From a virus: 30,974 bases of DNA. The stretch is from positions 1 to 30,974 of the IMG/VR virus record IMGVR_UViG_3300030419_005252, one strand, 5' to 3'. Position 1 is the first letter of the stretch, and every line of letters begins with the position of its first letter. The notes beneath the pieces were generated by a model. It searched no databases, was not told where the DNA came from, and was given only the letters and a program-made list of their open reading frames with translations. The translations under genes and the position numbers were made by a program. Shown here piece by piece: positions 12,955 through 20,907 of this stretch.

Positions 12955-13356
12955 TTATTTATTTAGGATGAATTTTGCATAAGGTATGGCCATGAGGTCA
13001 TCAAGTTCATTCCACTGTACAATATATAATTGACCTGCCAGTTCATTCCAGGTGTAGTTCCTGGATTTTTGCCAGTGAAAGTTGAGTCCTTTGAAACCCC
13101 ATTTCTCTAATGCTGTACAAGCAATGAGTGGGTGTTGGTCATATGTTTCTCCAGGAGTCTTTGCATTATAAACAAACGTATAGAACCTACCTACTTCAGG
13201 TATAGGTGTAACAGTATCATTTAATAGTTGCATAATTTCTAACATCATATCTTCAGGGTCGTTGGTTCTAAGGTTTATATCATTTCCTATGATTCTATTT
13301 TCATTTTTATCAAATTTTTCATCAAATACGAATTCTTTACCAGGAGAGTATTTCAT
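12955..13356 (-). CDS. hypothetical protein in baseplate cluster, 133 aa
   Basis: An aromatic-rich, folded-looking protein: RFYTFVYNAKTPGETYDQHPL, EKWGFKGLNFHW, SRNYTWNELAGQLYIVQWNELDDL. It is coupled to gp4 by a TAATG overlap (13356) and followed by gp48, so a virion or assembly role is likely. I do not recognise a T4 counterpart. No transmembrane part, no known catalytic motif. Confidence 0.75.
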   Translation of the reverse strand: MKYSPGKEFVFDEKFDKNENRIIGNDINLRTNDPEDMMLEIMQLLNDTVTPIPEVGRFYTFVYNAKTPGETYDQHPLIACTALEKWGFKGLNFHWQKSRNYTWNELAGQLYIVQWNELDDLMAIPYAKFILNK

Positions 13357-13799
13357 TATCTTATACCCAATTCTTGTTCTGTTATAATTTTAAATTCAAT
13401 ACGATTGTCTTTACAAAATTCAGATGCTGCTTTCCACTTTGCTTGATTAACAGCATAGGTTTGGCATTCATAAATATATGATTTTGTTACTTTCTTTCTT
13501 GGTTTGGGTGGGAGAGTTTGTTTTTTTGGTTTGACTTCAACTACATATGTTTTAATTTTATTATTGGTTTCTTTTACTTTAATAAGGAAGTCTGGATAGT
13601 AACGATGTACTTTGTTATCTTTAGGAGAAACATATGGTATATTGATTTCTTCTGATGCCCAAGAGATTACATTATCTTTTCTATCAGCCCACTGACAAAA
13701 TTTTCTTTCCCAACTACTTCTACAGATAATATTGTTAGGATTACCGTTATATTTCTGTGGATTTAATGGTTTGTACCGACTCTTAATACTTTCTGCCAT
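13356..13799 (-). CDS. 4: head completion protein gp4
   Basis: The 147-residue protein matches T4 gp4 (150 aa). It begins with a RYKPLNPQKYNGNPN segment, then SSWERKFCQWAD (Glu31), HRYYPDFLIK (Asp70) and YVVEVKPKKQ (Glu88, Lys90). Those residues form a PD-(D/E)XK nuclease-like constellation known for this family. gp4 seals or finishes the filled head before the tail joins. It is the first gene of the minus-strand block and lies 34 nt behind a perfect TATAAATA box. Confidence 0.9.
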   Translation of the reverse strand: MAESIKSRYKPLNPQKYNGNPNNIICRSSWERKFCQWADRKDNVISWASEEINIPYVSPKDNKVHRYYPDFLIKVKETNNKIKTYVVEVKPKKQTLPPKPRKKVTKSYIYECQTYAVNQAKWKAASEFCKDNRIEFKIITEQELGIR

Positions 13800-13832
13800 T
13801 ATCTTGCATACATAATATATAAGGTCAAATAA

Positions 13833-13840
13833 TATTTATA
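13833..13840 (-). promoter_or_regulatory. late promoter TATAAATA, minus strand
   Basis: On the minus strand, bases 13840 to 13833 read TATAAATA, identical to the T4 late promoter box. RNA would start near 13826 with a leader of about 27 nt to the gp4 ATG at 13799. It lies in a 42-nt divergent gap. A TATATAAG box at 13817-13824 may serve gp54 on the plus strand. Confidence 0.7.
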
Positions 13841-13841
13841 A

Positions 13842-14663
13842 ATGGCTACCATCAGACCAAGAAGAAGATCTCTTTCAGAAGTCAAAGCTAAACTATTAAG
13901 TCCTGCTACTACATCTCATTTCCAAGTGATGATTGGGGACCCTAGACAGGCGCGTGACTTTGCTGGGGGAGAGTTTACTACGTATCTTGCTAGACAGGGA
14001 CTTACAGAATTAAATCGTGGTGGATTGCCCAGTGAGAAGAGAGATAAATTAAACTTGATGTGTTCAGATACATCTTTACCTGGATCAAATTTTGCAACGA
14101 CTGAATTGTTGAATGATTATACTGGTATTACTGAAAGACATGTACATCGTAGAGTATTTGATGATCGTATTGATTTAACTTTTTATTGTGACGCAGTAGA
14201 GTATTTACCAATTAGATATTTTGAAGCATGGATGCAGTATATTGGGAACGAAAAGAGAGATAATCATAGTGAAGAATTTTATTATAGGATGAGATTCCCT
14301 CAGATGTATAAAGGATCTCTAGAGATAACTAAGTTTGAAAAAAATATTGAGGAAAGATTTAGAAGGGTAAATCCACTTACATATACCTTTATAAATGCAT
14401 ATCCTATTTCAATAGCATCAATGCCTGTTACATATGATGCGTCTTCTCTTTTAAAATGTACTGTTTCCTTTACTTATTCTAGGTATAGTACAACACCTGC
14501 TAATCATAACGCATCAGATCCAGTACTTAATGCTCCTGGTCAAGCACAATTTAATTTTGCATCGTTTGCTGGTGGATTAACTAATATGGCTGTTGATAGA
14601 TTAACTAGGAATGATCTCTTAGGAGATATTGCAGGTGGTGTAGTAGAAGGTTTACTACGTTAA
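13842..14663 (+). CDS. 54: baseplate tail-tube initiator gp54
   Basis: The 273-residue product starts MATIRPRRRSLSEVKAKL and has DRIDLTFYCDAVEYLPIRYFEAWM and the C-terminal NPLTYTFINAYPISIASMPV, which is the typical tail-tube-protein-like fold segment (T4 gp54 is 320 aa). It sits on the hub with gp48 and nucleates gp19 tube assembly. It is transcribed divergently from gp4. The end (TNMAVDRLTRNDLLG) is shorter than in T4. Confidence 0.9.
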   Translation: MATIRPRRRSLSEVKAKLLSPATTSHFQVMIGDPRQARDFAGGEFTTYLARQGLTELNRGGLPSEKRDKLNLMCSDTSLPGSNFATTELLNDYTGITERHVHRRVFDDRIDLTFYCDAVEYLPIRYFEAWMQYIGNEKRDNHSEEFYYRMRFPQMYKGSLEITKFEKNIEERFRRVNPLTYTFINAYPISIASMPVTYDASSLLKCTVSFTYSRYSTTPANHNASDPVLNAPGQAQFNFASFAGGLTNMAVDRLTRNDLLGDIAGGVVEGLLR

Positions 14664-14706
14664 GAAAACCTGTATATATAATACTACTGATTTGTATTAG
14701 GATATT

Positions 14707-15429
14707 ATGCCTTTACCAAAAATTGCGACACCAACTTATAGTTTGGTGTTACCATCTACTGAAAAGGAAATAGATTATAGACCTTTTCTTGTTAAAGAAG
14801 AGAAATTACTTGTAATTGCTTTGGAAAGTGAAGACACGAAGCAGATTACAAATGCTATTAAGGCAGTCATTAAAGCATGTGTGCTTACAAAAGGAATTAA
14901 GGTAGAGAATCTTCCCACTTTTGATATTGAATATTTGTTTCTTAATATAAGAGGTAAATCTGTTGGGGAAGAACTTGATGTTAATATTATTTGTCCTGAT
15001 GATGAGGAGACTCAAGTACAGGTTCAGATCGATTTAGATGACATTAAGATTAATAAGAGTGAGGATCATACTAATAAGATTCAACTTGATAAGAACCTTA
15101 TGATGGAAATGAAGTACCCATCATTGAATGAGTTTATTAAAAACAATTTTGATTTCCAAGAAGGAAAGAATCAAATGGATCAATCGTTTGATTTGATTGC
15201 TCAATGTATTGATAAGATTTATACAGCGGATGAAGTTTGGGTAGCATCTGATTGTACAAAGAAAGAGGTGAATGAGTTTCTTGAGTCAATGAATTCATTA
15301 CAGTTTAAACAGATTGAAGAATTTTTTACAACTATGCCCAAGTTATCTCATACAGTTAAGGTTAAAAATCCTAGTACTGGAGTTGAAAGTGAAGTAGTAT
15401 TGGAGGGTTTAGCGTCTTTTTTCGCCTAG
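14707..15429 (+). CDS. 26: baseplate hub assembly protein gp26
   Basis: A 240-residue protein (T4 gp26 is 208) with the family opening MPLPKIATPTYSLVLPST and YRPFLVKEEKLLVIALES, the helix pair TNAIKAVIKAC and LPTFDIEYLFLNIRGKSVGE, and a final region with CIDKIYTADEVW and LQFKQIEEFFTTMPKLSH. It belongs to the T4-like baseplate hub proteins (PF12322-type). It helps assemble the central hub. A TATATATAATA stretch (14673-14683) with a -10-like TATAAT lies upstream and could be its promoter. Confidence 0.88.
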   Translation: MPLPKIATPTYSLVLPSTEKEIDYRPFLVKEEKLLVIALESEDTKQITNAIKAVIKACVLTKGIKVENLPTFDIEYLFLNIRGKSVGEELDVNIICPDDEETQVQVQIDLDDIKINKSEDHTNKIQLDKNLMMEMKYPSLNEFIKNNFDFQEGKNQMDQSFDLIAQCIDKIYTADEVWVASDCTKKEVNEFLESMNSLQFKQIEEFFTTMPKLSHTVKVKNPSTGVESEVVLEGLASFFA

Positions 15430-15431
15430 CG

Positions 15432-15614
15432 ATGGTGCATATGAATCTGGAGAACTACTTCAGACTCAATTTTGCTTTGATGCAGTACCATAAATACAGC
15501 TTAACAGAGATTGAAAATTTGATGCCTTGGGAACGAGACATCTATGTTGGTTTATTAAAACAGCATCTCGAAGAAGAGAGACTGAAACAACAACAAGAAC
15601 AAAGTAATGCCTGA
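15432..15614 (+). CDS. 51: baseplate hub assembly catalyst gp51
   Basis: The short protein reads LENYFRLNFALMQYHKYSLTEIENLMPWERDIY, as in gp51 of cyanophages; T4 gp51 is a 249-residue hub assembly catalyst not found in virions, so this is a reduced version of the domain. ATG at 15441 (MNLENYF) is an alternative start, because neither ATG has a good ribosome-binding site. It follows gp26 immediately, as in the T4 order 26-51, and overlaps the next gene by 8 nt. Confidence 0.8.
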   Translation: MVHMNLENYFRLNFALMQYHKYSLTEIENLMPWERDIYVGLLKQHLEEERLKQQQEQSNA

Positions 15615-17214
15615 AGCACTGCCACCAGCATCGACAACTAGAAGAGGAGTAGATCCATCCAAATTTATGGGTTCATCTTTTGCAGCTGGTAAGCAGTTAG
15701 AGAAGAGGGTTGAAACTAATGAGAAGAAGATAACAATATTAAAAAATATTCTGAAGATGCGTCAGCAATCTCAGAATATAGGTAAGACTCTTGATGGTAT
15801 TCAAGAATCTGTTGCTGCTATAGCAGAGACGACAGATCTTCAATATCAACATGATTTGGACGAGAAAGAAGATAATAGACTTGCTACTGAAAAATCGGAT
15901 GCTAAGAAGAGAGAAACTAAATTAGAAAAAGTAAGTAGTACTGTAGCCAAAGGAACAGAGAAGATACTTGCTCCAGTTAAAGGTTTCATGCAGAAGATTG
16001 GAGACTTTTTATTAAAAGTTCTTCTGGGTGCAAGTGTTATAAAGATGATGGAATGGTTTGGGAAGAAAGAAAATACGGAGAAGATAAGTAGTCTATTCAG
16101 ATTCCTTAAGGATTGGTGGCCTGCTATAGTTGCTGGACTCATAGCATTTTTGCCAGGATTATTGGGTCCTGCGGGAGTAATTATAGGTGTCATTGCATTG
16201 TTAGCTTGGGCTATACCTAAAATTATTAATGCTGTGAAGTCTGTTTTTGGGATGGGTAAAGATGCGGATAAGATTATAAGTAAGGAGGGATCTAATCTTA
16301 ATAAAGAACTTAAAGAGGGATCTAATATTCAGAAGCAGAGTAAGGATTTAGATAAGGAAATAAAACCTATTGATACTGGTGAAATTAAGGAAGTTAAATC
16401 AGAAACAACAGATGATGCTCCAAAAGGTACTCAACCTACTGGAGTTTTACCAGAACAATTACAAGATCTTCAACAACCAGAACAGAAGTTTAATGAGGGT
16501 GGGGTTGTACAAGGTCCTGGTGGTGTAGATAAAGTACCTGCAAGATTATCTGCAGGAGAGTTTGTGATGAGTAAGGGTGCGGTGCAGAAGTATGGTGTTG
16601 ATACTCTTGCTGGAATGAATGCTGCTGGTAAGGGAACTAATCAACCAATTAATGGTGCATATAATGGTGGTGGTTTAGTTGATCTAAGTAATAATCATTC
16701 TAGTGTTGATAATCGTAGTCATACAACAAAAATATCTGGTATTAATGTTGATCGTAGTGTTGATGTTCGACCCACTCAGAGTATACTTCCATATGAAGGG
16801 AAAGAATATCATAAAAAATTCCAGTTTGGTGGTAAGGTAACAGGACCTGGTGGTGAAGATAAAGTTCCTGCGAAATTAACAGCAGGTGAATTTGTAATGA
16901 GTAAGAGTGCTGTTAAAGCATTTGGTGCTAATACTTTTGCTGCTATGAATGCATCTGGTGGAGGAACTAATGTTCCACTTGAACGTCATTATGCTGGTGG
17001 TGGATTTGTAGCACCTCCATCTTCAAATGAAAGAATGAATCCTCCTTCTCCTCCATCTTCAAAAGGATCAAGAGTTAAAGTAGTACCTATTACAGTACCA
17101 TCTGGTGGTGGAGGTCCTTCTGGAGGAGCTCCTGTTGGGAAGACTATACCTCCCTTTAGCGTAAGGACAGGTGGTGGAACAAATAAAGAAGAAGTTTTGG
17201 GGATAAGAAGATAA
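15607..17214 (+). CDS. tape-measure-like tail protein, 535 aa
   Basis: Residues 28-125 are highly charged and helical (coiled-coil-like). A hydrophobic helix pair follows (about 126-205: GFMQKIGDFLLKVLLG, WPAIVAGLIAFLPGLLG, ALLAWAIPKIINAV). The C-terminal half contains two 64-residue repeats with GPGGxDKVPAxLxAGEFVMS, a motif common in phage tape-measure proteins. The end is Ser/Gly/Pro-rich. Position after gp51 and before a gp27-like gene matches the T4 27-28-29 zone, so a gp29 or gp28 counterpart is likely. I cannot say which. It shares one hydrophobic module with the next gene product. Confidence 0.7.
   Translation: MPEALPPASTTRRGVDPSKFMGSSFAAGKQLEKRVETNEKKITILKNILKMRQQSQNIGKTLDGIQESVAAIAETTDLQYQHDLDEKEDNRLATEKSDAKKRETKLEKVSSTVAKGTEKILAPVKGFMQKIGDFLLKVLLGASVIKMMEWFGKKENTEKISSLFRFLKDWWPAIVAGLIAFLPGLLGPAGVIIGVIALLAWAIPKIINAVKSVFGMGKDADKIISKEGSNLNKELKEGSNIQKQSKDLDKEIKPIDTGEIKEVKSETTDDAPKGTQPTGVLPEQLQDLQQPEQKFNEGGVVQGPGGVDKVPARLSAGEFVMSKGAVQKYGVDTLAGMNAAGKGTNQPINGAYNGGGLVDLSNNHSSVDNRSHTTKISGINVDRSVDVRPTQSILPYEGKEYHKKFQFGGKVTGPGGEDKVPAKLTAGEFVMSKSAVKAFGANTFAAMNASGGGTNVPLERHYAGGGFVAPPSSNERMNPPSPPSSKGSRVKVVPITVPSGGGGPSGGAPVGKTIPPFSVRTGGGTNKEEVLGIRR
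16489..16680 (+). repeat. 64-residue protein repeat, copy 1
   Basis: Residues 295-358 of the 535-aa protein. It aligns without gaps to copy 2 (16819-17010); about 40 of 64 residues are the same by my count. The best conserved part is GPGGxDKVPA and AGEFVMSK. Confidence 0.85.
16819..17010 (+). repeat. 64-residue protein repeat, copy 2
   Basis: Residues 405-468 of the 535-aa protein, exactly as long as copy 1 (192 nt). The copies are 138 nt apart. Between them is a His/Asp/Ser-rich linker. Divergence at the DNA level suggests an old duplication. Confidence 0.85.
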
Positions 17215-17215
17215 G

Positions 17216-19231
17216 ATGGCAGTAGATAGTAGTAAACTTTTAGACAGAGACATAGGCATCAGTAAGGGTGCTCATATTTCAGCACCTCAAGTGAAGATGT
17301 TGAAAGTTGTTAATGTAAAACTTAAAGATGTTAGTGGAAATTTAAAGGATAATTTAGTCTTATCTAAAACAAGATCAGCATTAAAAAAGAGGAGACTGGA
17401 AGAAGAAAGACGTAGAAAAAGAGAGAAGGAACTAGAAGGAAGAAATAAAAAAGGTGGCGGATTAAAACTTCCAGGAACAGGATTTGTTAGTAATGTGATG
17501 GATGGAATTCTCAAAGTTCTTTTGGGAATGGTTGTTGTTAAGGCATTGGATTGGTTAAAGAATCCTGCTGTGATGAAGTTTATTAAATGGGCTGCTGTTG
17601 TAGGTAAAGTTATTCTGGATGTTGCTGGTTGGGTATTGGTTGGATTTGTAAATCTTGTTGATTGGGGTTATAAACTTTATGATGGTGCAGCAGAATGGAT
17701 AAAGAATAATGTTGGTGAAGAAGCCCTTGAGAAGTTTAAAACTTTTACTGGTAATTTAAAGAATCTGATTAATGGATTTTTTGTATGGAAATTACTTGGT
17801 GAGAAAATATTTAAATCGATAGTTAGTCAAGCGAAATTTTTATTTAATGCTATAAGAACAATTATTAGAACAGCATTTAATATTGCTAGAAATGCTTTAA
17901 AACAAGGAGCAAGGTTTCTTAACTGGGTAACTCGTGGACGTGCTGGTAATTTAGCTAAGAATATATTGGGTAAAGGTAAAGGATTTTTAAGGGGAGCTGG
18001 TGTTGGTGCAAGAAGATTTATGGGTCGGGGTGGAAGACAATTGCTTAAACGTGGTGGTAATATTTTCAGGGGTGGAACTAGTATAATGAAGAGAGGTGCA
18101 GGTAAGGTTTTAAAACGGGGTGCATTAAAATTATTTGGTAAGACATTTGTAAAGACTGCTGGTAAAATATTTGGAAGGATACCTATTATTGGTCCGTTAA
18201 TTGTAGGTATTGTATCTTTAATGTCTGGGGAACCATTAGGTCAGGCATTATTTAAAACTTTTGGTGCTGCAATAGGTGGAATGTTAGGTACATTTATACC
18301 AGTTCCTGTTCTTGGTACGTTGTTAGGTGAAGCAGTTGGTGTTTTTGTTGGCGATTTGTTATATCATTTAATCATTAAGAGAGATCCTAAAGCAGCATTG
18401 AAACTGTTTGGTGATACGATGAAGGGTATTTTTAATGCAGGTAAGGCAGTTGTTAATTGGATATTTGGTGGAGGGTTGTTTAATCTGTTAAAGCAGGGTG
18501 GTAGTATGCTCATGAGATTTGGAAAGTGGATATTCTTTGAGGCAATACCGTGGGCAGCGAAAAAGATTGGTGGTATAGGAAAGATAATTGGAGAGTGGCT
18601 TGGTGCGGGAATGACAAGATGGGTTGATACTTTTCCATCATTTGAGGTTCCTAATGTAGGAATTCAAGATTTATTATATAAAATAATGGATGCCACATGG
18701 CCTAAATGGGTGACTGATATTAATGTACTTGGTTGGAAACCATTTGGTAATCTTGAAGGTGAACCTATTTTTGCGTGGATAGCCGGACAGAGACCAGAAT
18801 GGTTAGAAGGTCTTCCAAGGTTACCTAGAGTCTTGGGTTGGATGTGGCAAGGACTTCCTCTACTTAAAAATCTTGTAGATGATAATGGGGAAGTGAAAAG
18901 AATTCCTAAGATCTGGAATCTTTTTAATCCCATGTTTATGATACCACATACAAAGAATGCTTTATTTCCTGGTGTTGCTGGTGGTAGTACTGGTGGTGAT
19001 AGTAATGGAGGAGGATCTTCTATTGGTTCTAGTACTCCTAAAGATGCTGCCTCTGATGTATCGGAATCAGCATCGTATGAATCTGGAGAAGGAACTGAAG
19101 TTATTGTTCCAATAAGTATACCAAAATCAAGTACTCCTGTTATTTCTAAATCTGAATCTGGAGGTGCTTCACTTATTATTGCGGGTGGTAGAGGGTCAGA
19201 TCCAACAAGTGTTTTATATATGGGTAAATAA
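17216..19231 (+). CDS. large membrane-like tail/hub protein, 671 aa
   Basis: The N-terminal 80 residues are very basic and helical (LKKRRLEEERRRKREKELEG). Next come long hydrophobic stretches (about 89-160, then FGRIPIIGPLIVGIVSLM and a Gly-rich part with AAIGGMLGTFIPVPVLGTLLG to about residue 395), a Trp-rich part, and a Ser/Gly-rich tail. The pattern of hydrophobic, Gly/Lys-rich segments fits a tape-measure or DNA-injection protein carried inside the tail. It begins 1 nt after the previous gene and is followed by the gp27-position gene. I have no firm family; a gp28/gp29-type role is inference. Confidence 0.65.
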   Translation: MAVDSSKLLDRDIGISKGAHISAPQVKMLKVVNVKLKDVSGNLKDNLVLSKTRSALKKRRLEEERRRKREKELEGRNKKGGGLKLPGTGFVSNVMDGILKVLLGMVVVKALDWLKNPAVMKFIKWAAVVGKVILDVAGWVLVGFVNLVDWGYKLYDGAAEWIKNNVGEEALEKFKTFTGNLKNLINGFFVWKLLGEKIFKSIVSQAKFLFNAIRTIIRTAFNIARNALKQGARFLNWVTRGRAGNLAKNILGKGKGFLRGAGVGARRFMGRGGRQLLKRGGNIFRGGTSIMKRGAGKVLKRGALKLFGKTFVKTAGKIFGRIPIIGPLIVGIVSLMSGEPLGQALFKTFGAAIGGMLGTFIPVPVLGTLLGEAVGVFVGDLLYHLIIKRDPKAALKLFGDTMKGIFNAGKAVVNWIFGGGLFNLLKQGGSMLMRFGKWIFFEAIPWAAKKIGGIGKIIGEWLGAGMTRWVDTFPSFEVPNVGIQDLLYKIMDATWPKWVTDINVLGWKPFGNLEGEPIFAWIAGQRPEWLEGLPRLPRVLGWMWQGLPLLKNLVDDNGEVKRIPKIWNLFNPMFMIPHTKNALFPGVAGGSTGGDSNGGGSSIGSSTPKDAASDVSESASYESGEGTEVIVPISIPKSSTPVISKSESGGASLIIAGGRGSDPTSVLYMGK

Positions 19232-19248
19232 AGAAGAGGTAATAGAAT

Positions 19249-20637
19249 ATGGCACAACCACTATCCACTAAAGCATCTGATCCATCTCTTCCATTACGGG
19301 TTGATGTAACATCTAATAGTGATCCGCAGAAGTCTGTTGGATTGGTAAACGGATTTGTTCGCTTAACATATTATGAAAGTATTTTACAAGATTCAATAAA
19401 AGTTAATTATATTTTTGCTGATACTGGAAATTCTATTGATCAAAAATCTGTTGTGGAAGGTCTACCTTTGGTTGGAACTGAAGATGTTTTGTTAGAGATT
19501 GAAGATAATAATAAGAAGAGAATCAAGGTGAATTTAAATGTTAATAAGGTAACTCCGATCTATGAAGATACTGGGAAGAGTATGGTGAATCTATCTTTAG
19601 TTTCTGAAGAACTTATTCGTAATGAGGAAGGAAGTGCAAGAGTCATTCATAGATATGATGGAAAAATTTCGGATCATGTTACATCTATCTTGGAGAAGAA
19701 TTTAAAGGTCAAAAGGGGGAAGAAATTAAAACTAGAGAACATAGAAGAAACCAAAGGTGTTTATAATTTTTTAGGAAATGGACGCAAACCTTTCTATGTT
19801 TTGAACTATCTTTCCAAGTCATCTAGTCCTATGACTGGTAAGAAGGATGAGTCTTATACAGCAGGATTTCTTTTCTTTGAGACATCAGAAGGATATCATT
19901 TTAAATCTATAGATAAATTATTTGCTCAGAAACAAAAGAAATCTTTCGTTTATAATGAGTCTACTGATGCAAATGTGGGAATTCCTGCGGGTTATGACGG
20001 CAAAATACTAGAACAAACTTCAGATAATGCTATTGATGTGCAGGAAAAATTGAAAATGGGAGCTTACAAAACTAAATTAGTTTTATTTGATCCATTCAAT
20101 TGTAAGTATGAAGTTATTGAAAAGGGTGCTAGTGAACCAGATCCCTCTGATGCGGATAGTAAGAGAGATATAACTAAAGGATTAACTCTTGCTGGAAAAG
20201 GTCTTCCAGTACTTAATAAAAAGTTTGATAATAAATTTACTCGAACAACCTATATGATAGTTGATACTGGTTCTCTTCCTACTGGAAAATATAAACCAGG
20301 AAGTGAAGGGAAAGATGATGATCAAGTAAGCAAGAATGATCAACCGAATTTTGAAGCACAAATAACTCTTAATCAAGCAATCCGTAGATATAATCAAATG
20401 TTCTCTGGGATGCAAGAGATTACGATTGCTGGGGATTTTAGTTTACATGCAGGTGATGTAATATTTGTTGATCTTCCTGCGATTAAACCTGAAACTGATG
20501 ATACAGTAGATAGGCAAACAGGAGGTCTATATATTATAGCCGACTTATGCCACTTAGTGACCGCCGATGGAACCTGGACTAAATTAAATTTGGCAAGGGA
20601 TTCATTCGGAAGAAAAGGTAACCACAGTACTAGGTAA
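19249..20637 (+). CDS. putative baseplate hub protein (gp27 position), 462 aa
   Basis: A mostly beta protein: VRLTYYESILQDSIKVNYIF, LLEIEDNNKKRIKVNLNV, YNFLGNGRKPFYVLNYLS, YTAGFLFFETSEGYHFKSID, and a late QEITIAGDFSLHAGDVIFVDLP. The order of two beta-barrel-like parts and the LFFETSEGYHF segment resembles hub proteins of contractile tails (gp27/gpD-like). Its place directly before the gp5-like gene supports gp27. T4 gp27 is 391 residues. The identification rests on position and fold impression, so it is tentative. Confidence 0.65.
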   Translation: MAQPLSTKASDPSLPLRVDVTSNSDPQKSVGLVNGFVRLTYYESILQDSIKVNYIFADTGNSIDQKSVVEGLPLVGTEDVLLEIEDNNKKRIKVNLNVNKVTPIYEDTGKSMVNLSLVSEELIRNEEGSARVIHRYDGKISDHVTSILEKNLKVKRGKKLKLENIEETKGVYNFLGNGRKPFYVLNYLSKSSSPMTGKKDESYTAGFLFFETSEGYHFKSIDKLFAQKQKKSFVYNESTDANVGIPAGYDGKILEQTSDNAIDVQEKLKMGAYKTKLVLFDPFNCKYEVIEKGASEPDPSDADSKRDITKGLTLAGKGLPVLNKKFDNKFTRTTYMIVDTGSLPTGKYKPGSEGKDDDQVSKNDQPNFEAQITLNQAIRRYNQMFSGMQEITIAGDFSLHAGDVIFVDLPAIKPETDDTVDRQTGGLYIIADLCHLVTADGTWTKLNLARDSFGRKGNHSTR

Positions 20638-20643
20638 TCTATT

Positions 20644-20901
20644 ATGACACACGATTTAGACCACGAAGTCTACATTGATCCTAAGGATCATAAAGAACAT
20701 ATTAATCATGGTATATTGGAGTATACTGAAGAAGATTTAAAAACTGCTCATGCATATTATGATGAGTATCATAAGGGTGAAGAGATAGATCCCAGTGATG
20801 CAAAGATTAATGATTATCATACAAGACATCAAGATCAGCACTTAGAAGTCTATTGTGAGAATCACCCAGATGCATTTGAATGTAGAGTATACGACGAGTA
20901 A
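20644..20901 (+). CDS. His/Asp-rich small protein, 85 aa
   Basis: The product is strongly acidic and histidine-rich (12 His in 85 residues, for example YIDPKDHKEHINHG and YHTRHQDQHLEVYCENHP). Such composition could bind a metal ion. I associate it with cyanophages in this location between hub genes, function unknown. Only 6 nt from the previous stop and followed after 6 nt by the gp5-like gene, so it belongs to the hub operon. Confidence 0.8.
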   Translation: MTHDLDHEVYIDPKDHKEHINHGILEYTEEDLKTAHAYYDEYHKGEEIDPSDAKINDYHTRHQDQHLEVYCENHPDAFECRVYDE

Positions 20902-20907
20902 TAATTT

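Noticed and set aside
15489-15496. CATAAATA late promoter inside gp51
   Set aside because: Within coding sequence and 110 nt from the next start; such boxes arise often by chance in AT-rich DNA.
15846-16193. Minus-strand ORF of 115 aa
   Set aside because: Shadow of the tape-measure-like gene, without a start context.
18664-19257. 197-aa minus-strand ORF
   Set aside because: Mirror of a Gly/Ser-rich coding region; composition rich in Pro and Ser is typical of a shadow frame.
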